Origin: Rickettsia typhi
GTDB lineage: Bacteria; Pseudomonadota; Alphaproteobacteria; Rickettsiales; UBA1997
Direction of reading: 5' to 3'
DNA length: 13,201 nt
Assembly (NCBI GenBank): GCA_945898025.1
Contig: CAMDGT010000012.1
Coordinates: 1-13,201, forward strand
The notes under the pieces are model-generated. The model saw only the letters and a program-made list of their open reading frames with translations, did not search any database and was not told the DNA's origin. Shown here piece by piece: positions 7,752 to 13,201 of the stretch. How positions within the stretch are numbered: the first letter of the stretch is position 1; every line of letters starts with the position of its first letter. The translations under genes and the position numbers were made by a program.

Positions 7752-9917
7752 TTAGATTATAAATTTTTGATTATTTTCAGCCATTTTAATTAGTAAAGGC
7801 GATATTTCGTATCTTTTTGGATATTTTTTATTTAATTCTTGCAAAGCCTCAACAACATTATTCAAACCCCAATCATCTGCATATTTTAAAACTCCGCCAC
7901 GAAATGCTGGAAAACCAGCACCCATAATCATTGCCATATCAAGATAACGAGGGTTGGTTATTACTTTTTCTTCGATAGTTTTAGCTGACTCGTTAATCAT
8001 TTGCAACATAAAGCGATTAATAATTTCTTGCTCTGACAGGCTAGATTGAGGAAATTTATATTCTTCATTTAATTCAAGAATTAAAGAATATATTTGAGGG
8101 TTAACTTTATTTTTATTATTAGATTGATGTATATAAAAACCTTTGCCTGATTTTTTGCCAAGCAAATCTTGATGATCATGATAAAGAAAATCAAGCATTT
8201 CAGGAACCTTCATTCTTTCACCATAGGCTTTTTCAAGGGATATCGCCACTTTTGCCCCAACATCTATTCCCACCACATCAACTAGAGCAAATGGCCCCAT
8301 TGGCATGCCAAATTTTTCAATTATTGCATCGATTTTTTCAATTGAGTTTCCTTCTTGAAACATATATACAGCCTCATTGAGGCAAGGAATTAAAATACGA
8401 TTCACTAAAAAACCAGCAACATCACTAACCACAATTGGCGTTTTGCCTAATTTACGAGCAAGATTAACAATCGTCGCAATTGTTTTTTGATTGGTGTTAA
8501 CTCCTGCAACAACTTCTACCAAAGGCATTTTATCAACCGGATTAAAAAAATGCATTCCTGCAAAACGATGGGAAGATTTTAAAGCTGTAGCCATTTCAGA
8601 AATTGAAAGAGAAGAAGTATTAGAAACAATAATTGCATCGCTAGATATCTGATTTTCAAGATCCGCCAAGACTGATTTTTTAATTTTCATATCTTCAACC
8701 ACCGCTTCAATTGCAATATTACAACCACCAAAGCCTTCATATTGAATATTTGAAGTAACTTTATTCATTCTTTCTTGTATTTCAAAATCATTGATTTTTC
8801 GCCTTTTTCTAAAATAGCTGAATATCTTCATCATTTGCAGGTATCCAGTAGCAATTGCCTGTTGCGATATATCTTTAATTCTGACATCAATATTATTATT
8901 AGCAAAAAGCCATGCAATTGCTCCCCCCATGACTCCCGCTCCAATTACTGCCACATTATTAACTTCCTTAGATTCATCTTCATTATTTAAAAATTCTTTT
9001 TTCAGCATTTCATTGGTAAAAAATAACTCGATTAAATTTTTTGCAATTGGCTCAGTTACTAGATCGCAGAAATTATCTAACTCACAAGCGAATGATTTAT
9101 TGCTTAAAGGGCTGGAATAAGTTTTTTTAATTACTTCTAAAGCCTTAAAAGGAGCGGGATAATTGCCTTTTGTTTTGGCATAAAGCTCTTTTTCAGCAAA
9201 ATTATAAATTATATTTTTACCAAAGGGGATTTTTTCTAGTAAATCTCTATTTTTAATTTTATTTCTTCGTTCAAGATATTTGTTAGCCGTGACTCCATAG
9301 AGAATTTCGGTTACAAAAAGACTCAATTTTTCTTCAAAAAATTCAGATCGCATTAACTCATCGACAACCCCCATTTCGAAAGCTTTTTTTGCATCAATTG
9401 ATTTTCCAGATAATATTAGATTCAAAGAATTTTTAAGACCAATTAGTTTTGGAAGTCTTTGAGTTCCACCAAAACCGGGAATAATCCCAAGATTAACTTC
9501 TGGCAAACCAAGAATGGTTTTTTTATTAATAATTGCCACTCTATAGCTACAAGCAAGCGCCAATTCAAGCCCTCCACCAAGGCAAGAACCATTAATAACA
9601 GCAATAGAGGAAATTTTTAAATTAGCAATTTTATTAAGAATATCCTGCCCCCTCTTCACTTTTCGCAATGCATCTTCTCGATTATTAATTGATTTTATTT
9701 CGTTTATATCAGCACCGGCAATAAAATTATTTACTTTTGCACTTGTAATTACAAGCACACGAATTGCTTTATTGTCGTCAATAACCGATATTGCTCTTTC
9801 GAGATCTGCCATTGCCAATGAGGAAAGTTTATTTACTTTTTCATTTTGAAGGTCAAAAATTAAATTAGCGACCCCGTTTTTCTCAATGGTAAGTAGGAAT
9901 GATTCTTTTAGTTGCAT
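7752..9917 (-). CDS. fadJ: Fused enoyl-CoA hydratase / 3-hydroxyacyl-CoA dehydrogenase (FadJ/FadB alpha subunit type)
   Basis: A 721-residue multifunctional beta-oxidation enzyme of normal length. The N-terminal crotonase domain (about 1-190) has the oxyanion-hole segment FIAGADI (65-71), GGGLELALAC (114-123) with the catalytic glutamate E118, and LGLPEVNLGIIPGFGGTQRLP (136-156) with E140. The NAD-binding domain of the dehydrogenase starts at NVAVIGAGVMGGAIA (321-335). The catalytic histidine is in MHFFNPVDKMPLVEVV (H456, with E468). The C-terminal helical dehydrogenase domains follow, including GFLVNRIL and GPFALVDVVGIDVG. It hydrates 2-enoyl-CoA and oxidises the 3-hydroxyacyl-CoA in the cytoplasm. 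FadB and FadJ cannot be told apart with certainty here, and the thiolase partner is not in the window. It is the first gene of the minus-strand block, 48 bp ahead of alaS, with a 339 bp non-coding region upstream. Confidence 0.93.
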   Translation of the reverse strand: MQLKESFLLTIEKNGVANLIFDLQNEKVNKLSSLAMADLERAISVIDDNKAIRVLVITSAKVNNFIAGADINEIKSINNREDALRKVKRGQDILNKIANLKISSIAVINGSCLGGGLELALACSYRVAIINKKTILGLPEVNLGIIPGFGGTQRLPKLIGLKNSLNLILSGKSIDAKKAFEMGVVDELMRSEFFEEKLSLFVTEILYGVTANKYLERRNKIKNRDLLEKIPFGKNIIYNFAEKELYAKTKGNYPAPFKALEVIKKTYSSPLSNKSFACELDNFCDLVTEPIAKNLIELFFTNEMLKKEFLNNEDESKEVNNVAVIGAGVMGGAIAWLFANNNIDVRIKDISQQAIATGYLQMMKIFSYFRKRRKINDFEIQERMNKVTSNIQYEGFGGCNIAIEAVVEDMKIKKSVLADLENQISSDAIIVSNTSSLSISEMATALKSSHRFAGMHFFNPVDKMPLVEVVAGVNTNQKTIATIVNLARKLGKTPIVVSDVAGFLVNRILIPCLNEAVYMFQEGNSIEKIDAIIEKFGMPMGPFALVDVVGIDVGAKVAISLEKAYGERMKVPEMLDFLYHDHQDLLGKKSGKGFYIHQSNNKNKVNPQIYSLILELNEEYKFPQSSLSEQEIINRFMLQMINESAKTIEEKVITNPRYLDMAMIMGAGFPAFRGGVLKYADDWGLNNVVEALQELNKKYPKRYEISPLLIKMAENNQKFII

Positions 9918-10044
9918 TGCAAAATATTTTGAGGTTAGACTTCTGATTTTATAAATAAATCGAGAGATTATTAATATTAAGAATAATTTTCTTTTTTTAA
10001 AATATAAGTTTTTTTACTAATTTAATTATAAAATAATTTATAAG

Positions 10045-10060
10045 GCTAGTAAAAACTAGC
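10045..10060. repeat. Small inverted repeat (GCTAGT-AAAA-ACTAGC)
   Basis: The six-base arms GCTAGT (10045-10050) and ACTAGC (10055-10060) are perfect reverse complements around an AAAA loop. They stand out as a cluster of G and C in an otherwise A/T-only region between divergent promoters. The repeat ends 6 bp before the candidate -35 box of the pilin-like gene, so it could be an operator or a small RNA hairpin in the fadJ leader. Function is unknown. Confidence 0.35.
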
Positions 10061-10066
10061 TTCATT

Positions 10067-10094
10067 TTGACACAATTAAAAATTATTACAAAAT
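10067..10094 (+). promoter_or_regulatory. Candidate sigma-70 promoter for the pilin-like gene
   Basis: A perfect -35 hexamer TTGACA (10067-10072) is followed after 16 bp by CAAAAT (10089-10094), which matches four of six -10 positions. This would give a leader of about 155 nt before the ATG at 10257. A second, weaker candidate is TTGACT (10100-10105) with TTAATT 17 bp further on (10123-10128). In such AT-rich DNA, -10-like strings arise easily, so the -35 box is the main evidence. Confidence 0.35.
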
Positions 10095-10118
10095 GCGACT
10101 TGACTTTATCTTAATTAA

Positions 10119-10157
10119 TTTCTTAATTATTCTTTCATTAAGAAAATAATATTTTTT
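10119..10157 (+). other. Hairpin plus T-tract in the leader of the pilin-like gene
   Basis: The nine-base arms TTTCTTAAT (10119-10127) and ATTAAGAAA (10137-10145) can pair around a nine-base loop. A TAATA spacer and a run of seven T residues (ending about 10158) follow. The shape resembles an intrinsic terminator or attenuator placed between the candidate promoter and the start codon, but the stem has a single G-C pair and would be weak. It could equally be chance in AT-rich DNA. Confidence 0.25.
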
Positions 10158-10256
10158 TGTAAATAAAATTACTCTTTTAAGTAAATAAAATAAATGAATA
10201 TAACTTAAAAATTTTAGTTATTTAAAATTAAAACTACTCAATAAAAAAAGAAAATC

Positions 10257-11057
10257 ATGAAAACATATTCTAAAAAATCAGCTTTTTCACTAATCGAATT
10301 ATCGATTGTGTTAATTATTATTGGTCTTTTAATTGCTGGCATCACTGGCGGTGCTAGTTTAATTAAAAGCGCCACCCTTAGAGCGGTTATGACCGAAGCA
10401 AGAAATTACAACACAGCAGTTAACAGCTTTTATGTCGCTTACAATGCCTATCCAGGTGATTACACAGTAAACTTTGCTTCTGGAGTTGCTACGGGATATA
10501 TCGGAGATGGCGATGGAAAAATAGAATTCAACAGCACCAACGGTGGAACAGCTACTGCAGCTGCTCAAGCTAAGGCAGAAGGGTTTGGAGCAATTGCAAT
10601 GCTTGCTTTTACAAAAATGATAACAACAGAAAATCTTACACCTGGTAGTGCTACATCAGTCGATGTCGCTGGAGTTGCTGGAGTATCAATCCCTCAATCA
10701 AAAGTTAGAGGAACTGGCTGGATATTTGATTATTTAACTGGAGCCCCTAATGCAGCCGCTGGTATAAATAACAGCTGGACGGTCGAAGGTCAAAACGCAG
10801 TAATACTAACTTCTGGATGGACAGCCGGAACTAACACTTTATCACTACTCACTAGTGCTACTAGTTTTGCTAAAGGTGCTTTAACTGCCGAAGATGCTAA
10901 ATCTATTGATTTAAAAGTAGATGACGGTCTTCCTGTGTCTGGAAAAGTTAGATCTTTTGGTAAATCAGCAGCAGGTGATTGTGTTTCAAGTGAGACTTAT
11001 AACGAAACCGTTGTTAAAACTACTGCTTGTGCTTTAACTTATGCCGTCGATATCTAA
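10257..11057 (+). CDS. Prepilin-like protein with type IV pilin N-terminus
   Basis: A 266-residue protein with a short basic leader (MKTYSKKSA) followed by a class III signal sequence FSLIELSIVLIIIGLLIAGI (10-29). Cleavage is expected between A9 and F10; the residue before the cut is alanine instead of the usual glycine. The glutamate at mature position 5 is present, and the hydrophobic helix is of pilin length. The globular part has YPGDY (64-68), a GDGDG segment and an Ala/Gly/Ser/Thr-rich composition typical of exposed pilin-like proteins. Two cysteines near the end (C242 and C258) could form the disulfide-bonded loop seen in type IV pilins. It would be processed by a prepilin peptidase and assembled by a type IV pilus or type II secretion-like machine, none of which is encoded here. 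The gene stands alone with its own probable promoter and a strong terminator. Its codons look richer in G and C than its neighbours. The exact subfamily and role are unknown. Confidence 0.85.
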   Translation: MKTYSKKSAFSLIELSIVLIIIGLLIAGITGGASLIKSATLRAVMTEARNYNTAVNSFYVAYNAYPGDYTVNFASGVATGYIGDGDGKIEFNSTNGGTATAAAQAKAEGFGAIAMLAFTKMITTENLTPGSATSVDVAGVAGVSIPQSKVRGTGWIFDYLTGAPNAAAGINNSWTVEGQNAVILTSGWTAGTNTLSLLTSATSFAKGALTAEDAKSIDLKVDDGLPVSGKVRSFGKSAAGDCVSSETYNETVVKTTACALTYAVDI

Positions 11058-11058
11058 A

Positions 11059-11082
11059 CTAAAAAACCCTCTAAAAAACCCT
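11059..11082 (+). repeat. Tandem duplication of a 12-bp terminator arm
   Basis: CTAAAAAACCCT occurs twice head to tail (11059-11070 and 11071-11082) immediately after the pilin-like stop codon. The second copy is the outer part of the terminator's 5' arm. The first copy can also pair with AGGGTTTTTTAG in the 3' arm, so two alternative hairpins are possible. Confidence 0.85.
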
Positions 11083-11115
11083 AGGTTATTAATAGCCTAG
11101 GGTTTTTTAGTTTTT
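11071..11115 (+). terminator. Strong intrinsic terminator, probably bidirectional
   Basis: CTAAAAAACCCTAGG (11071-11085) pairs perfectly with CCTAGGGTTTTTTAG (11096-11110), a 15-bp stem. The ten-base spacer can add three inner pairs around a TTAA loop. On the plus strand the 3' arm contains T6 and is followed by AG and T5, ending the pilin-like transcript 14 nt after its stop codon. Because the 5' arm carries A6, the minus-strand transcript also gets a T-run, so it can stop the convergent flavoprotein gene whose stop lies about 120 bp away. It is by far the clearest terminator in the window. Confidence 0.9.
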
Positions 11116-11235
11116 AAGTGAAGCAAATTCTTAAAATCTCTTAGGTTAATATGCTAGAAAATAAAAAGTAGCAATAGAAGTGGAATTAAAATAATTATTA
11201 AAAATATCAACCTCAACAATTTGTGTAGAATTAAA

Positions 11236-13201
11236 TTAGAAAAAAATGTTAGAATATATTTTGGCAGTTTTTTCCCATAAATTATTTTGTTGACATCGCC
11301 ATTTAAGATGCTGTAAATCAACATTATCAAGCTTTTGATCTTGATTAGTGCAGGCATAAAAATATTGCCATTTATTATTGTGATCTTTTTTTCTTTGTAA
11401 ACAGCGAGCACATATTCCTTTAGACATACACTGCATTGGAGCATTAAGACTGGCGATAATCTTGCTATTCTTAAAATAATCTTGCAATTTATTATTATCT
11501 TTAGCATCAGCAATTTCTAGCATCAATCTATCATCGCCAATAATTAATAAATGCTCAATTGATTTTAGATTTATCGCAGAAGAAGAGCCTTGATTCAGAC
11601 TAACAAGACCTTGATATTCTAGCAATAAATCAATAAAATTGCCGTTGGCAATCATGTCAAATTCTCTTAATTGGCATTTTTCAATATCGCAAGAATTATA
11701 ATTATTCGTGGCAATAATAAAATTATCACTAGCCTCTTGAAGAGTTTTAATATCAAGATTCTCTGATATATTGCTAATTTTATTATTATTTTGATAAATT
11801 AACAAAATAATAATTTTGCAATTTAAGCTTTTTAAATGATTAGCAATTGCTGGTACTGCTTGATTTCCCCTGCCTCGACCAATCAATAAAACAGTTTTAT
11901 TACTTGGCAATTCTGTTGCCTTGCCAGAAGGACCCATAAAAATACAGGGCTCGCCTTTGGTAAAGTTTTTAACAATATTGGTTGAAGAGCCAATATCAAA
12001 AATCATTGATTTAATTAGACCCTTCTCTTTATTGATTTCTAGGGCAGTAATTGGCATATTTTCAGTAGCTAATAATTTTTGATTTTTAGTTTTTGCAAAA
12101 TAATGAAAATTCGCTAAACGAAAAATATGCCCCACCTCGCTATACTTTGCAATTAGAGGAGCCTTAATAGTTATTTCGATTACATTGGAAAATTTTTGAG
12201 TAATATCTTCAACGGTAACATTAAAATCATTATTGATCAATTTTAGAAAATCTTGATATTGTTGCTTAATATTGATTTTGTTGATTTTTGTTAATTGCAA
12301 TATTTCCAGAATTTGCTTCGAACCAATCTTTGCACTAGCAACCGCCTTAACTACACTACCACTAAAATTAGGATGCAAATCGCCAAAATAACTAATTGCT
12401 TGGTAATTAAAGCTATTATCTTGATTTTTCAATTTATTGAATTTAGCAATAAAATTCGATTTCTTATTCTTGAAATAGGGAATGGTATCAAAAATTAAAG
12501 AATCATCATCTGATGCAAAATGATCGCCATCTAATTTTAATTGAAAATTATCTTCAGTGACAATATTGATATTTGGCAGAGTTCCCGCCGATATAATCAA
12601 GGTACGGCAAGGAAATTTTTGACCTTTATCGGTAATTACCGCTTCAATATGCCCATCATTATCAATTACAATAGTTTTTATCTCAACTTCTTCAATTAAC
12701 TCAACTCCCTCTTCAATTGCCTTATTAAGCTCTTGATGATTATTTTTATAAGCAGGCGATTGATTGAATTTTTTACGGTAAAATATTTTTGTTGATAAAT
12801 TGATTTCAGAGCCTGATTTTATTGCATCTGACAAAAATTCTTGAGCAATAATTTGCTCTTGTTGATTAAGCTTTGCAAAAAATTCTTCTTTACTAATTTT
12901 TGCAGTAATTTCTTGATATTTATCAAAAAACTTTTTTACCTCCACAACATAGTAAGCCCTTGCCTCGCAAGCACTATCAGTTGCTGTTAAGCCTCCTCCA
13001 AATACAATTACGGGCATTCTTAATTGTAAATTAGAGAATAGATCTTTTTTATAGGCACCCCCTAATTGCAGACCCATCAAAAAATCGGAAGCTAAATAAA
13101 CACCTTGCGGATAAGCACTAGTATTAGATTCATCAATCTCGTAATGATTATTTTGACTAAAATAATTGCTAAATTTTAAGGTTTTTGGCTTACCCGCACC
13201 A
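11236..13201 (-). CDS. Large FAD/NAD(P)-dependent oxidoreductase with C-terminal PyrK-like Fe-S domain (N-terminus outside window)
   Basis: The reading frame stays open through the right edge of the window, so the gene is partial at its 5' end. About 655 C-terminal residues are visible; the in-frame TTG at 13080 and ATG at 13077 are internal, because the frame upstream still reads family-like sequence (GAGKPK, then GVYLASDFLMGLQLGGA). Order seen: a GltD-like dinucleotide-binding segment with PVIVFGGGLTATDSACEA (about 12960-13015); TLIISAGTLPNINI; a ferredoxin-reductase-like FAD region with GHIFRLANFHYFA; GPSGKATELP; the nucleotide loop LLIGRGRGNQAVPAI (about 11840-11900); and a C-terminal 2Fe-2S site with three clustered cysteines (CMSKGICARC) and a fourth in YFYACTNQD, as in dihydroorotate dehydrogenase electron-transfer subunits. 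It probably moves electrons from NAD(P)H via flavin and Fe-S to an unknown partner. Related long flavoproteins occur in alphaproteobacteria including Rickettsiales. The substrate is unknown. Confidence 0.85.
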   Translation of the reverse strand, partial: GAGKPKTLKFSNYFSQNNHYEIDESNTSAYPQGVYLASDFLMGLQLGGAYKKDLFSNLQLRMPVIVFGGGLTATDSACEARAYYVVEVKKFFDKYQEITAKISKEEFFAKLNQQEQIIAQEFLSDAIKSGSEINLSTKIFYRKKFNQSPAYKNNHQELNKAIEEGVELIEEVEIKTIVIDNDGHIEAVITDKGQKFPCRTLIISAGTLPNINIVTEDNFQLKLDGDHFASDDDSLIFDTIPYFKNKKSNFIAKFNKLKNQDNSFNYQAISYFGDLHPNFSGSVVKAVASAKIGSKQILEILQLTKINKINIKQQYQDFLKLINNDFNVTVEDITQKFSNVIEITIKAPLIAKYSEVGHIFRLANFHYFAKTKNQKLLATENMPITALEINKEKGLIKSMIFDIGSSTNIVKNFTKGEPCIFMGPSGKATELPSNKTVLLIGRGRGNQAVPAIANHLKSLNCKIIILLIYQNNNKISNISENLDIKTLQEASDNFIIATNNYNSCDIEKCQLREFDMIANGNFIDLLLEYQGLVSLNQGSSSAINLKSIEHLLIIGDDRLMLEIADAKDNNKLQDYFKNSKIIASLNAPMQCMSKGICARCLQRKKDHNNKWQYFYACTNQDQKLDNVDLQHLKWRCQQNNLWEKTAKIYSNIFF

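Larger units (their letters stand above)
9918..10256. other. Divergent intergenic region between fadJ and the pilin-like gene
   Basis: This 339 bp stretch is extremely AT-rich and has no credible coding sequence. It separates the divergent fadJ (minus) and pilin-like (plus) genes, so it should hold promoters for both. I see a candidate plus-strand promoter at 10067-10094, a small GC-containing inverted repeat at 10045-10060 and a leader hairpin at 10119-10145 followed by seven T residues. For fadJ only AT-rich -10-like strings can be seen (for example TATAAA read on the minus strand just upstream), with no convincing -35 box. No tRNA or riboswitch-like fold was recognised. Confidence 0.6.

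Noticed and set aside
8775..9120. Two overlapping plus-strand open frames of 63-71 codons
   Set aside because: Both are antisense to the highly conserved fadJ coding sequence and have no recognisable domain or start context.
10359..10568. 69-codon minus-strand open frame rich in Ser and Cys
   Set aside because: It is the antisense of the Ala/Gly/Thr-rich pilin-like gene, and its composition follows from the complementary codons.
11154..11513. 119-codon minus-strand hydrophobic open frame
   Set aside because: Most of it overlaps the flavoprotein C-terminus in another frame, including the conserved Fe-S cysteine region; the hydrophobic tail comes from AT-rich non-coding DNA.
12295..12498. 67-codon plus-strand open frame
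   Set aside because: It is antisense to the flavoprotein gene with no independent support.
4910..13201. A dedicated pyrimidine cluster linking pyrC with the PyrK-like flavoprotein
   Set aside because: The genes are several kilobases apart in separate units, and the flavoprotein is far larger than PyrK, so a shared pathway cannot be claimed from this window.
1..13201. CRISPR arrays, insertion sequences, tRNA or rRNA genes
   Set aside because: No regularly spaced repeats, transposase-like proteins, terminal inverted repeats with target duplications, or cloverleaf-like GC-richer segments were seen on either strand.

Overview
This is a compact, strongly AT-rich, gene-dense bacterial chromosome segment. 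The protein families point to an alphaproteobacterium, most likely of the order Rickettsiales. The evidence is a CobS-type AAA+ protein, an NDUFAF5-like methyltransferase divergent from comF, a large flavoprotein ending in a PyrK-like Fe-S domain, and very low G+C. The Kdo transferase (waaA) means the cell makes a lipid A/Kdo core, unlike LPS-free Anaplasmataceae. The dihydroorotase suggests de novo pyrimidine synthesis, which Rickettsia proper has lost. A less reduced Rickettsiales lineage is therefore my inference, not something the sequence proves.

Layout. Positions 1-122 are intergenic, with a perfect AT-rich inverted repeat. comF (123-902, minus) and the methyltransferase (905-1774, plus) diverge with only two bases between their start codons. 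The methyltransferase is followed 3 bp later by cobS (1778-2698, plus). cobS converges, with a 5 bp gap, on a long minus-strand block read from 9917 down to 2704: a fused beta-oxidation enzyme (fadJ/fadB type), a C-terminally truncated alaS, a carboxylesterase/phospholipase, pyrC, galU and waaA. The last five genes are very tightly packed and probably co-transcribed. From 9918 to 10256 there is a 339 bp non-coding region with a candidate promoter and two small hairpins. It precedes a stand-alone prepilin-like gene (10257-11057, plus), which is closed by a strong, apparently bidirectional terminator. A minus-strand flavoprotein gene (11236 to beyond the window end) converges on that terminator; only its C-terminal part is present.

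Function. waaA and galU serve cell-envelope sugar chemistry (Kdo transfer, UDP-glucose). pyrC belongs to UMP synthesis, which feeds the UTP that GalU uses. The fused enzyme carries out two steps of fatty-acid beta-oxidation; no thiolase partner is in view. The methyltransferase-like gene belongs to a family linked to respiratory complex I assembly. The pilin-like protein stands alone without assembly genes.

I found no CRISPR array, insertion sequence, tRNA or rRNA, and no clear multi-gene novel system. The best oddities are: an AlaS that stops just after its aminoacylation domain with all catalytic motifs intact; an NDUFAF5-like protein whose SAM-binding motifs have eroded; an orphan CobS; the isolated pilin-like gene; and a terminator whose 5' arm is partly duplicated in tandem.
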